Source: Candidatus Poseidoniales archaeon | GTDB lineage: Archaea > Thermoplasmatota > Poseidoniia > Poseidoniales > Poseidoniaceae | Length of the DNA stretch: 58,627 nt | Reading direction: 5' to 3' | Assembly (NCBI GenBank): GCA_009887135.1 | Contig: QXYA01000112.1 | Location: forward strand, 1 to 58,627 | Shown here: one piece after another, positions 31,956-41,269 of the stretch | Layout: each line of letters begins with the position of its first letter | How positions within the stretch are numbered: position 1 is the first letter of the stretch | Translations under genes and position numbers: made by a program | Notes under the pieces: model-generated | Seen by the model: the letters and a program-made list of their open reading frames with translations, nothing else | Database searches by the model: none | Told to the model about the DNA's origin: nothing

Positions 31956-34900
31956 TTCCATTTAATCGAAGTCAACGATTGGGATTAAACCTCGATCAAC
32001 ATATCGCATTGGATGCTGGAGCAGGTACTGGGAAAACAACTGTCATGGCAGAACGTTATGTTCAGCATTTACTCTCCTCAGAACAAAGAGCAACCTGCGT
32101 TTTACCTTCTCCATTACGAAATGAACCATATGGGGCAGGAAAAGTAAAGTCCGCAAAGAGAGATAGGACTCCTTTGAATGAATGGAAAGGACTCCTGCCG
32201 CAGGAGATTGTAGCCATTACCTTCACGAGAAAGGCGGCTGCAGAATTACGTTCAAGAATTCGCAGTCGAATTCAATCTCTTCGAGCAGAGCCCGTGAAGA
32301 AGACGGATCGGTTAGGAATTCATGATCCGCGTCTTCGCCATCAAGGCGATGTATCAATGCTCATGTCGTTACTCGAAGCGGCACCGATTTCGACCATTGA
32401 CTCATTCCTCGGGGAAGTTCTCGCACCACATATTGACCTTGTAGCATTACATTTGAGCAGAGATCAACTGCCAGATGAACAGGCTCCATTATTGAGAACT
32501 CAAGCTCTAAACGCTGCCTGGAGGATTCGAAATGCACGAGATGGGTTTGAGGCTGGGCTCACACAATCCTGTGAAGAGTTCATCGAAGCCCGAAATCGTC
32601 TTGCGATTCGATTGGGAGGGCAATCTTCTGCTCAAACCGTGCTCACAGGCCTGCTTGAATCTTCTCTATTTGTTGAAGAATCAAAACGAAGATTGCGGAT
32701 GCGATCGATTCGAAACGAAATGCCATGGGATGGGTCTTCGCCTCCGAACTATCTTCTGATCGAGGATATGATTCTTGAGCGCTGTGGGCATCTTATTGAT
32801 GGTGTAGTTGAAGAGGCGTATGAATACCTGAATCAGTGGGTTGAAGTATTTACAAAAGATGGACGCCATGCAATGTTGGTGAATCCAAGTGGGGCTCCAA
32901 ACGAAAACACTCGTTTTAATCAACTTTCACAATTAGCTCGCGACCCACTTCCAACAACTCCAATCTCTCGGCTTCAATGGATTCACCAAGTGATCGTATC
33001 TGCCTGTGCCCCAGGCCAAGTAAAGAATACGACCCCCACCATTTTGAAATCAGGTGGATTCCATAGTCAGACAATGGGTGGATGGCATTCAGGACTTGTC
33101 AAATGGACGAATGTTTCCTTCCCTGGAATTACCAAGAAAGAATCGAAAACAATCACGAAAGGGATTCAAGATGAGGCGAAAGAAGCAGCCACCTTACTTC
33201 GAAATAGGCTTCACAATCCAGAGGATGGGCGCCTTCTCATGATGCTTTCTCGCGCATCATATGCTCTCAATCCACAACGAACTTTCGCCTTCAGAGATGC
33301 CAACGAAAATTATGATGTTACGGACATTGGGACTTCGCCTTGCCGCGACCCACCGCAAGGCAATCTACGAGTCTCAAGAGAACTTCAGGTTGAGGTTCTG
33401 GACGATTTGTATACTGTTCATGCTGGTTGTAAAGATCTTCTTCGCCATCTCAAGGCTCAAGAAGAGGCTCATGACTTCGACGATGTCCAATTGATGGTGG
33501 GCGATTTACTACTCGTACGTTGTCCAGAAATTGTTCGGCACTATTACCCACCTCAAGCGGTTCAAGCCTTGGATGACTTAGGAGAGGAAGCTTGGACTGA
33601 TGAGCATATTCGTAGAGCGCTGCAGTTGATGCAAGGGGATGAAGAAAAACAAAACGACCTTCGAAGAAGGTACGCACTTTTACAACAGATACGAGCAAGG
33701 TATGGGGCCTTCATTATTGATGAATATCAAGATACAAATCCAGAGCATGCACGTCTTCTAGCACGACTCTGGGGGCATAGAATGGATGGTTCCGATGAAA
33801 CGCCAGACCCTCTCGGCCCTTGGGATCCAACGATCTGTATTGTTGGGGATATGAAGCAGAGCATATACCGATTTAGACAAGCAGAAGTCACAGTAATGCG
33901 TCGAATGGTTGCCTCTATTCGCCTGGCTAATCGCCTTGAAGAGCATGAACCAAGAATGGAACATATCGCTCAGCAAGGGCATGGCCGAGACCCCCGCCCA
34001 GTAGGAGCAGGGGGAGAGACCGGCTCATTCATTCAAGCCAGCGAAATGGCTTCAGACGAATCGTCAGCAACATGGGATTATGTTTCCTTTGGAATCAATG
34101 ATTTTGGAACCGCAATCGAAGACAACATAATCCTTCAACGTCAAGAAGGACACATTGAATTAACTACAAATTTCCGTACAGCACCTCGTCTACTCAACAC
34201 ACTGAACCACATTTTCGATGACACATTCTCTGAACGTCATCATCAATTTCCAGGAGACTTCCATGCCTCCGCCCAACCCCTTCATGCTGGAAGGGAAACA
34301 GATAGAGAGGGTGTGCTCGAATGGTTACTGCCCACTCAAGCACAGATCGATGCTCTTCCTTTAGATTTGGAGGTAGGATACCACTTATTCGATTCAGAAT
34401 CTGCAAATCCGAGACACCTTGAACACGAACTTATTGCTGCCAGATTGGATTCTCTTGTCAGGGGTCATGCAACGAAACTCTGGTCATCAGAAGAACAAGA
34501 TTACGTCGATATTGAGCCGGAAGAAGTCATCTCTCCTGAAGATGTGATGATTCTCGTTCACTCAAGGAAACATATTCCTGACTTGATTAAGAGATTACAA
34601 GATCGAGGTTTGCCAGTATTGGCCGATAAGCAAGGTCAGTTGTTACAACAACCTATCGTCAAACCTCTACTGTCAGTACTTACTCTTCTTGCTAAACCAT
34701 CTTCACGTTTAGCTGCACATGGGCTTGTACGTTCTCCAATTGTGGGCGCAACATCCCTTCAAATTGAAGAAATATTTGGAGAGAAAGATGTTGAGAATTA
34801 CTGGCGCCATCTCTCAACCTATTTTTCAGAAGCTCCGATCGGTCATCTCTTGTCAATACTTTCCTCACTTATTGACAAAGGAGCCCTACACGAAATTTTT

Positions 34901-36925
34901 GACGTCGTTCTAGATTATAGCGACCTTTTGACAACTTATCCCGATGAGTCCGAACGTCAAGTTGCTGAAACATGGTGTGCTTTATTGTATAAAATAGGCT
35001 CAGAATGTGGGCATGAACCAAGCGCAATGCTTGCTAAGATGAATGCCTTAGCCTCGCTTGAGAACAAAGGACCTCAAGCGACCTCTTCACCAACAAGTGG
35101 TGCCATCCAAATCATGACAATTCATGGGGCGAAGGGATTGCAGGCGCCCGTTGTTATTGTAACAGGATTGTTCGAAGCAGGTCGCCGAAGTTCAAGCAAT
35201 GATGCCCAAAAGAATGTCCTCATTACTCCTGACGTAATTGCAGGAAGAATACAACCTTGGAAATCTAAAGAGAAGCCGCTTGATGGTCTTTGGATGCTTG
35301 CTAATCAAATGAATAAGGCTCAGAACCTGGCTGAGTTGCGACGCCAATTCTATGTTGCTCTTACCAGAGTTCGTGATCGCCTTATCTTTGCAGGTTCTCC
35401 TTCAAAGACGAGTGCAATGTCAACAGAAGGCTTCATCCTGGCAACAGGAAATCTCTCTGGAAACAACATGGGGGATTTACTCTTGGACGGGCTGCGTTAC
35501 ATGGGAGTCGTATCGAATGTTGAACAGCCATGGAGTCTCGGAGGGGACGCACAAGGAGAGCGGTTGACCGATTACAAAGACATTGAACTCGTTCTCGACC
35601 CGATGGGCGTCTTTTCATCATCAGGACTTCCAACAGATTCAGTACATGGTATCAGGATTTATCATCATCCAAATTGTTTTACTCAACAAACACCTGTGTC
35701 AGTTCTAAGCGAATGGTTAGAAGTAGAATCCAATCTGAATTACCAAGTCAAAGAAGTATTGGAAAATGAAATTGTAACGATATCTCCATCCCTAAAAATG
35801 ACCGCCCACGGCCTAGATGCAGCGTATTCCTGCCGCAGACGATTCTGGCTAAATCATGTACGTGGTTGGCAAACGGAACCTTTCAACATCCAATCCAAGG
35901 CAAGGACTATTGCCAGCGAGGAGGAACTTAAGGACAGGACTGGAGGAGAAGATTATGATGGTGAATCCTATGTTGGTTGGCCTTCAGCAACGTCATTTGG
36001 TTCAATGTTCCACCGCCTCGTTGAGATTGGGCTTGCTAATCCAGCGACAATGCAATCCGAAGATTCACCACTTTCTTCCGAATGGTTGAATGGCCAAGAA
36101 AACCGCTTACTTGAAACGAAAGAAATTGATGATGCGATCACATCTGAATCTGAATGGCACAAACTTTCGTATCAAGAGCAACAGCAAACACGATCCCGAA
36201 TTATCGAACTTGCTGAGTTATTGTCGAATGGCTTGCTCGGAAAATTAACCGAAGGAAAAGAAGTAAATGGCCAATTTGTAGAAGGGTTACAAACCGAAGC
36301 CTCATTCTACTTCACGAGAGATGTAGAATTAACTGATGTTTATCGCAATCCAACCGCTGGTCTCTCTCAATCGATTGTCACTCAAATTGATAATGTAGCC
36401 ATCACCTTTGAAGGTCAGGCAGATATTGTCTTAGCAGGCAGCCAAAGGAACGAGAAATGGCTTCAAGTTGTTGATCTGAAAACCTCAGGTTCGAGAACGG
36501 ATGACTTGTCTGAACATCGCTTGCAAAAAGAAATTGAAGATTGGGATTCATCTTCGCCTCAAAATGCTGAAGAGGTTGAGATGTTACGAAACCATCGTCT
36601 CCAACTCACTCTCTATTCAATGGTGTTCCAGAAACAGGAGTCGTTCAAATCGGAAGATGAACGTCGCAATATCAAGCCACCAGCTCTCCTTATCAGTACG
36701 TCTGGAAGGCTTGTTGAAATGCCTCAGAAGATGTATGAGGAAGCACAGACTGAACTCACTTCACTCCTGGAATGGATTGCAGTGCTAACTGCAAATCAAA
36801 ATGATGTTAGCGAGCCGAAAAGGCTTCCAATGGATTCAATCGATACATGTAAGAAATGTCCGTTCTACAAAGGAGAACTTCGAATGTGTGGGCCTGACGG
36901 GACAGATTTGGGAATCAACAACTAA
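31952..36925 (+). CDS. AddA-like UvrD-family helicase-nuclease
   Basis: This 1657-residue ATP-dependent helicase-nuclease shows Walker A DAGAGTGKTT (residues about 21-30), motif Ia ITFTRKAAAELRSRI, ISTIDSFLGEVL, Walker B FIIDEYQDTNPEHARLL near 588, IVGDMKQSIYRFRQAE, LTTNFRTAPRLL, IQIMTIHGAKGLQAPVVIVTG near 1053, and RRQFYVALTRVRDRL near 1133. A C-terminal RecB-type nuclease follows: FHRLVEIG, FEGQADIVLAG near 1488, VVDLKTSG near 1508 and LQLTLYSMVF. Cysteines at about 1292 (SCRRRFW) and 1632-1646 (CKKCPFYKGELRMC) suggest a second iron-sulfur cluster. It should pair with the AddB-like protein upstream for end resection. It ends in a 4-bp convergent overlap. Confidence 0.92.
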   Translation: MIPFNRSQRLGLNLDQHIALDAGAGTGKTTVMAERYVQHLLSSEQRATCVLPSPLRNEPYGAGKVKSAKRDRTPLNEWKGLLPQEIVAITFTRKAAAELRSRIRSRIQSLRAEPVKKTDRLGIHDPRLRHQGDVSMLMSLLEAAPISTIDSFLGEVLAPHIDLVALHLSRDQLPDEQAPLLRTQALNAAWRIRNARDGFEAGLTQSCEEFIEARNRLAIRLGGQSSAQTVLTGLLESSLFVEESKRRLRMRSIRNEMPWDGSSPPNYLLIEDMILERCGHLIDGVVEEAYEYLNQWVEVFTKDGRHAMLVNPSGAPNENTRFNQLSQLARDPLPTTPISRLQWIHQVIVSACAPGQVKNTTPTILKSGGFHSQTMGGWHSGLVKWTNVSFPGITKKESKTITKGIQDEAKEAATLLRNRLHNPEDGRLLMMLSRASYALNPQRTFAFRDANENYDVTDIGTSPCRDPPQGNLRVSRELQVEVLDDLYTVHAGCKDLLRHLKAQEEAHDFDDVQLMVGDLLLVRCPEIVRHYYPPQAVQALDDLGEEAWTDEHIRRALQLMQGDEEKQNDLRRRYALLQQIRARYGAFIIDEYQDTNPEHARLLARLWGHRMDGSDETPDPLGPWDPTICIVGDMKQSIYRFRQAEVTVMRRMVASIRLANRLEEHEPRMEHIAQQGHGRDPRPVGAGGETGSFIQASEMASDESSATWDYVSFGINDFGTAIEDNIILQRQEGHIELTTNFRTAPRLLNTLNHIFDDTFSERHHQFPGDFHASAQPLHAGRETDREGVLEWLLPTQAQIDALPLDLEVGYHLFDSESANPRHLEHELIAARLDSLVRGHATKLWSSEEQDYVDIEPEEVISPEDVMILVHSRKHIPDLIKRLQDRGLPVLADKQGQLLQQPIVKPLLSVLTLLAKPSSRLAAHGLVRSPIVGATSLQIEEIFGEKDVENYWRHLSTYFSEAPIGHLLSILSSLIDKGALHEIFDVVLDYSDLLTTYPDESERQVAETWCALLYKIGSECGHEPSAMLAKMNALASLENKGPQATSSPTSGAIQIMTIHGAKGLQAPVVIVTGLFEAGRRSSSNDAQKNVLITPDVIAGRIQPWKSKEKPLDGLWMLANQMNKAQNLAELRRQFYVALTRVRDRLIFAGSPSKTSAMSTEGFILATGNLSGNNMGDLLLDGLRYMGVVSNVEQPWSLGGDAQGERLTDYKDIELVLDPMGVFSSSGLPTDSVHGIRIYHHPNCFTQQTPVSVLSEWLEVESNLNYQVKEVLENEIVTISPSLKMTAHGLDAAYSCRRRFWLNHVRGWQTEPFNIQSKARTIASEEELKDRTGGEDYDGESYVGWPSATSFGSMFHRLVEIGLANPATMQSEDSPLSSEWLNGQENRLLETKEIDDAITSESEWHKLSYQEQQQTRSRIIELAELLSNGLLGKLTEGKEVNGQFVEGLQTEASFYFTRDVELTDVYRNPTAGLSQSIVTQIDNVAITFEGQADIVLAGSQRNEKWLQVVDLKTSGSRTDDLSEHRLQKEIEDWDSSSPQNAEEVEMLRNHRLQLTLYSMVFQKQESFKSEDERRNIKPPALLISTSGRLVEMPQKMYEEAQTELTSLLEWIAVLTANQNDVSEPKRLPMDSIDTCKKCPFYKGELRMCGPDGTDLGINN

Positions 36926-37542
36926 GCCTTCTTTCCAAGAATTGCCAATGTACCTGGCTTTCCATCTTGAGCATTCGCTCGCCAAGCATGGATCTCTTGG
37001 AATCCAACATCCTTCCACATCTGAATCCATTCGTTTTCTGAAAATGTCGACATATGAACATCAAGAGCTTCAGGCCATCCAAGGCTGTCTTCATGTTCTG
37101 CATAATGATCGATACCAATTACAGCCCAGCCATTTTGTTCTAACCAATCATCATGTATGGATTGCAGCATATTCTTTGGGTCTTTGAGATAATACAGAAA
37201 TTCCATTGAATGAACAAATTGATACGTTTTATCAGGTTTCGTTTCAGGGAATTTAGCACAATGATAAGCATTGATGAAATCGACTTCCTTTGCTTTCTCA
37301 ATCATATGATCTGCACCATCATAGCCAACGGCTTCAACGCATGCAGGATGCTGGGATAGTTTCCTTACAACCCAACCATTTCCGCACCCGAGATCTACCG
37401 CTGAAAAGGCTACTCGATCAGTTAACACTCGTTCTAAAGCAACATCAATCATTTCATTGACAGCGCCCGCATGACCTCGTTCCATCCCTTCATCCTTACC
37501 GAGATGCGCCCATTGATTGAACACGTCCGTTGCTTCCTTCAT
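36922..37542 (-). CDS. SAM-dependent methyltransferase (class I)
   Basis: From ATG 37542 (MKEATDVFNQWAHLG) this 206-residue protein has the Rossmann-fold SAM motif I AVDLGCGNGWVVRKL. It continues with AVGYDGADHMIEKA (acidic residue after strand 2), YQFVHSMEFLYYLKDP (motif around strand 4) and WAVIGIDHYAEHEDSLGW. The substrate is unknown. The frame extends to 37590, but the added residues lack similarity. It is divergent from the proline iminopeptidase, with about 70 bp between the chosen starts, and converges on the AddA-like gene. Confidence 0.82.
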   Translation of the reverse strand: MKEATDVFNQWAHLGKDEGMERGHAGAVNEMIDVALERVLTDRVAFSAVDLGCGNGWVVRKLSQHPACVEAVGYDGADHMIEKAKEVDFINAYHCAKFPETKPDKTYQFVHSMEFLYYLKDPKNMLQSIHDDWLEQNGWAVIGIDHYAEHEDSLGWPEALDVHMSTFSENEWIQMWKDVGFQEIHAWRANAQDGKPGTLAILGKKA

Positions 37543-37611
37543 GACTCTCCGAAGGGGTAGGTGAAAAAAAGGCATCGAAAGCAACATCATCCGACTTCAC
37601 TTGGAAGTATC

Positions 37612-38571
37612 ATGAGCATCAACACACAATCAATCGACGACGTCTTGTTTCCCAAGATTGAGGCATATTCAACCGGTATGCTAGCGGTTTCACAACGACA
37701 CACAATTGCTTGGGAATGCAGCGGAAATCCAGATGGGATTCCAGTCATTGTCATTCACGGTGGACCAGGCGGCGGAAGCCAACCATCGTACCGCCGGTAT
37801 TTTGATCCACAGAAATGGAACATCGTTCAATTTGACCAACGAGGCTGTGGCCAATCAACCCCATATGCAGACCTTGAAGAAAATACAACCATGCATCTGG
37901 TTTCAGATATTGAAGCTCTACGTGAACATTTTGGAATTGAAACGTGGCACGTCTTTGGAGGTTCATGGGGATCAACACTCGCCCTCATCTATGGCCAAAA
38001 CCATCCAGAACGTGTTCGTTCTTTCATATTGAGGGGGATCTTCATGTGTCGAAAATCTGAACTTCACTGGTTCTATCAAGATGGAGCAAGCCATGTCTTC
38101 CCTGATGCCTTTGAGCCTTATCACAATCACATTCCTGAAGGTGAACAAGATGCGCTTATTCCTGCATATTACAAGCGGCTAACAGACGAAGATGTAGACG
38201 TCAGGAGGGCCGCTGCTAAGGAATGGACACGTTGGGAAATGGCAACGAGTCGCCTCTTCCCAGATCCGTCCTATCTCGAAAAGGCAGAGGATCTTGACTT
38301 CGCAGTTGCATTCGCTCGAATAGAATGTCACTATTTCATCAATGGAATATTCGTTGAAGAAGCTTACATACTGAATAATTCGTCAATTATCGAACATATT
38401 CCTGCTGTAATTGTACAGGGCCGATACGACATGGTTTGTCCAGTGAAAAGTGCATGGGAATTGCACAAAGAATTGCCAGCTTCAGAACTTATCATTGTTC
38501 CAGATGCTGGTCATTCGATGGGTGAAGTTTCGATTGCAAAGTCCTTAGTGGATGCGACCAATACCATTTAG
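37612..38571 (+). CDS. pip: Proline iminopeptidase
   Basis: This 319-residue alpha/beta hydrolase removes N-terminal proline from peptides. It shows the oxyanion segment VIVIHGGPGGGSQPSYRRYFDP, FDQRGCGQSTPY, the nucleophile elbow HVFGGSWGSTLALIYGQNHP near residue 116, and RGIFMCRKSELHWFYQDGAS. The acid is in QGRYDMVCP and the His in PDAGHSMGE, all typical of the S33 peptidase family. ATG 37612 (MSINTQS) is preferred over the upstream frame start at 37561. The protein lacks a signal peptide, so it acts in the cytoplasm, probably in peptide recycling. Confidence 0.93.
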   Translation: MSINTQSIDDVLFPKIEAYSTGMLAVSQRHTIAWECSGNPDGIPVIVIHGGPGGGSQPSYRRYFDPQKWNIVQFDQRGCGQSTPYADLEENTTMHLVSDIEALREHFGIETWHVFGGSWGSTLALIYGQNHPERVRSFILRGIFMCRKSELHWFYQDGASHVFPDAFEPYHNHIPEGEQDALIPAYYKRLTDEDVDVRRAAAKEWTRWEMATSRLFPDPSYLEKAEDLDFAVAFARIECHYFINGIFVEEAYILNNSSIIEHIPAVIVQGRYDMVCPVKSAWELHKELPASELIIVPDAGHSMGEVSIAKSLVDATNTI

Positions 38572-38605
38572 CCTCAATACATTGTCTAAGTGGGAAATCG
38601 TGAGT

Positions 38606-38612
38606 ATATATG
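38606..38612 (+). promoter_or_regulatory. TATA box for the RCC1 protein gene
   Basis: TATATAT is centred about 33 bp upstream of ATG 38642, placing transcription start near 38633. A GGAGTT sequence follows, just before the start. Confidence 0.5.
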
Positions 38613-38641
38613 TGATAAGGGAGAAGGAAGGAGTTCTCATC

Positions 38642-40381
38642 ATGGCAAGAGATTCAGGTCATGGGACTGGTAATTCTTTTCGATTGTTTATCTACCTGGG
38701 AATGCTATTATTGATGCCTATGAGTGGTATAGCAGAAAACGACACAATCCCGTCCGTTGACTGCTCCACAATCTCGGTGGAAGCTGATTCTGAAACCGAC
38801 TGCACTATTGATCTAAGCGACTATCCTGGAGTGTCTTCAATTCGATATGAATATGTTCTTTCTTCTACGAATACAGAATCTGTTTCATCTGTGATCGACA
38901 CAGGAGCTGCTCATACTTGTGGTATACTTGAAAATGGTTCAGCAATGTGTTGGGGGCGAGATACATATGGCCAACTTGGAGATGGCGGAGAGGCTACAAA
39001 CAATATCAGGCCGAGCACGTATGTCGATGTGCCAAACGATGTCACGATTTCACAAATCTTTACTGGGCCCTACAGGACGTGTGTACTTCTTAGCAACGAT
39101 GGAACAAATTGCTGGGGATTTAACGAAAATGGTCAAAGCGGCGATGAATCCACAAATACCTACAAATCACCAACGAATCCTGTGAATTTCCCAGATGGAC
39201 GAGTTGCTAAATCAATAGGAATGGGGCATAAACACACATGTGCAATTTTAGATAACGACCAACTTGCTTGCTGGGGTGCTGATTTGTACGGTGCTCTAGG
39301 AAACGGGGAATCAACTTCTGAAGATGAATATGCGCCCGTCATCATATCCACTCCGGCAGATCGAACAACGGTTAAGGTTGAAGCAGGAGTAAGCCATACG
39401 TGTATTCTCATGGATGATGGAGGAATTATGTGTTGGGGTAGAGACAATGTGGGACAACTCGGCAATGGAGAGAGTAACCCAACCGCATACGCTCCTGCAT
39501 CAGATACCATATTGCCAGAAGGAAGAGTTGCAATGGATCTTTCTGTTGGTAATGAGCACGCATGTGCAATTTTAGACAACGGTTCAGCGGTTTGTTGGGG
39601 AATGAATAACTACGGGCAACTTGGAGATAATTCTACAACGAATGCCAAAAGCCCAACGTTTGTACATTTGCCAAATGGAACTAAAGCGACTAAGATCAGT
39701 TCTGGATCTGCACATACATGTGCAACAATTGACAATGGAAGTTTGTATTGTTGGGGGCACAACAAAAATAGTCGCTTAGGCATTGGTACGAGCGGAGGAG
39801 TTCACACAATCCCAATGTTTGTATCTGCAAATCAAAGCATCGTCGAAATTAGTGCTTCAGCGGAACACACATGTGTTCTTTCTGAGAACGGGTCAATCTC
39901 CTGTTGGGGGCGTAATAATTACGGTCAACTAGGATTGGGACATACCGGTGAACGAAATACCCCAAATCAATTAGATTGGAACATTGCTCCATTTTCATCC
40001 ACATATGGTCCTGCTCCAGTTGAGGCGTGGGAAGATGAACAACCCTTGAGAGGACGAGCAACTTCTGGCGAGAATAATGTTTGGACTGTTCGCCTGGAAG
40101 TTCCTGAAACGAGCGAATTAGGAACCTATGATTTGGAAATTACACTTCTGAAAATAGGGGGTGTACGATCGACTTTGATTATAGATGAAGCCCTTCAAAT
40201 TTCAGAGAAGACTGCGGCCGATGAATCGGACGAGCGAACCCTGATGTACATGGCGATAGGAGGAGGAGTGGTTGTATTGCTTTTATTGTCCTTATTATTC
40301 AGGAAAAAGGATACTGAATCACCAGCTCGTTCAGAAATAAAGAAACATAAGCCCCAAGAAGGGCCATCTCAGAAGTTCTAG
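38642..40381 (+). CDS. Secreted RCC1-repeat beta-propeller, membrane anchored
   Basis: This 579-residue protein has a signal sequence (SFRLFIYLGMLLLMPMSG) and seven RCC1/ATS1-type repeats, each starting H(T/A)C or RTC and ending CWG...GQLG or a variant (for example HTCGILENGSAMCWGR, HTCVLSENGSISCWGR). Seven units are enough for one closed seven-bladed propeller. Each repeat has two Cys about 11-12 residues apart, which fits one disulfide per blade. A beta-rich stalk precedes a single membrane helix near the C-terminus (MAIGGGVVVLLLLSLLF) and a short basic tail. Its target is unknown. ATG 38642 follows the TATA box at 38606; the frame extends further upstream without support. Confidence 0.85.
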   Translation: MARDSGHGTGNSFRLFIYLGMLLLMPMSGIAENDTIPSVDCSTISVEADSETDCTIDLSDYPGVSSIRYEYVLSSTNTESVSSVIDTGAAHTCGILENGSAMCWGRDTYGQLGDGGEATNNIRPSTYVDVPNDVTISQIFTGPYRTCVLLSNDGTNCWGFNENGQSGDESTNTYKSPTNPVNFPDGRVAKSIGMGHKHTCAILDNDQLACWGADLYGALGNGESTSEDEYAPVIISTPADRTTVKVEAGVSHTCILMDDGGIMCWGRDNVGQLGNGESNPTAYAPASDTILPEGRVAMDLSVGNEHACAILDNGSAVCWGMNNYGQLGDNSTTNAKSPTFVHLPNGTKATKISSGSAHTCATIDNGSLYCWGHNKNSRLGIGTSGGVHTIPMFVSANQSIVEISASAEHTCVLSENGSISCWGRNNYGQLGLGHTGERNTPNQLDWNIAPFSSTYGPAPVEAWEDEQPLRGRATSGENNVWTVRLEVPETSELGTYDLEITLLKIGGVRSTLIIDEALQISEKTAADESDERTLMYMAIGGGVVVLLLLSLLFRKKDTESPARSEIKKHKPQEGPSQKF

Positions 40382-40493
40382 AATCGCCAAGGCGTTTACA
40401 TTTGTAGTCACGCAAAAACAGTCTCAATGAAGCGTCGGCTTCATAGTGTATAGGCGGCTGGGATGAATCGGAGGCATTCCTCCAGGTGAGTAA

Positions 40494-41264
40494 ATGACTG
40501 AAGAAGGGACAATCACTCCAGAAATTCAAATCAATCAACTTGAAGACGCTTTAGCAACGGAAACAGACCGTTTGAAGAAGCTCTTCGCTGCATACGAAGC
40601 GCAAGAAAAAGAACTTGTAGATACACGTGCAGAAATCGAAGTTCTTGAGAAAGAAATTATCGATAAAGAAATAGAGCGCGAAGCACAAGAATCACTCATT
40701 GCTGAAAAGGATTTCAGAATACGTGAACTCGAGATGAAGGCTACCAAGGCCGACAAGCGCGTCGAACATCTTCAACCAGCTCTCCAAACAATGGAAGAGA
40801 AATACTCACGTGAGAAAGACCGTCTCGGTAAAGTCTTCGGAATTGCAGAAGAACTTGACAATGATCTGAAACTCGCAGTTACTGAAATGAAGGCTCGAGA
40901 CGATTGGTATGTGTCTCACATGACACTCTTCGAAGACCTCAACAAGGCCATCAAGGAACGATATGAGATGATTGAACGAGCAGTTGAATCTGAACGACAA
41001 TCTCAACATATGTCTCGTGCATTCACAGAAAGAATGGATGAGATGGTCGAAGCCCGAGCAGAAGAAATGACGAATCAAGAGCCTGAAGCACCCGCTGAAG
41101 AGGCAGATGAACCTGAAGAAGTCGTTGAAGAAGCACCTGCTGAAGAACCAGTCGAAGAACCTCAAGAGGAAACTCCTGAAGAATCCGTTGAAGAAGAAGT
41201 TGTTGAAACTTCTGAAGAACCTGCAACATGGAACGCTGATGTCGACCCATGGGCAGACAATTGA
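40494..41264 (+). CDS. Coiled-coil protein with acidic Glu/Pro-rich tail
   Basis: This 256-residue protein is almost wholly helical in its first 185 residues, with heptad-like Leu/Ile/Val spacing (LEDALATETDRLKKLFAAYE onward). It then has a low-complexity Glu-Pro-Ala-Val tail of about 60 residues (PAEEADEPEEVVEEAPAEE) and ends in a short Trp-containing motif (TWNADVDPWADN). It has no membrane segment. The architecture suggests a scaffold or cell-organisation protein; no family is recognised. It is followed after 5 bp by the decarboxylase gene, so the two are likely co-transcribed. Confidence 0.7.
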   Translation: MTEEGTITPEIQINQLEDALATETDRLKKLFAAYEAQEKELVDTRAEIEVLEKEIIDKEIEREAQESLIAEKDFRIRELEMKATKADKRVEHLQPALQTMEEKYSREKDRLGKVFGIAEELDNDLKLAVTEMKARDDWYVSHMTLFEDLNKAIKERYEMIERAVESERQSQHMSRAFTERMDEMVEARAEEMTNQEPEAPAEEADEPEEVVEEAPAEEPVEEPQEETPEESVEEEVVETSEEPATWNADVDPWADN

Positions 41265-41269
41265 GGTGA

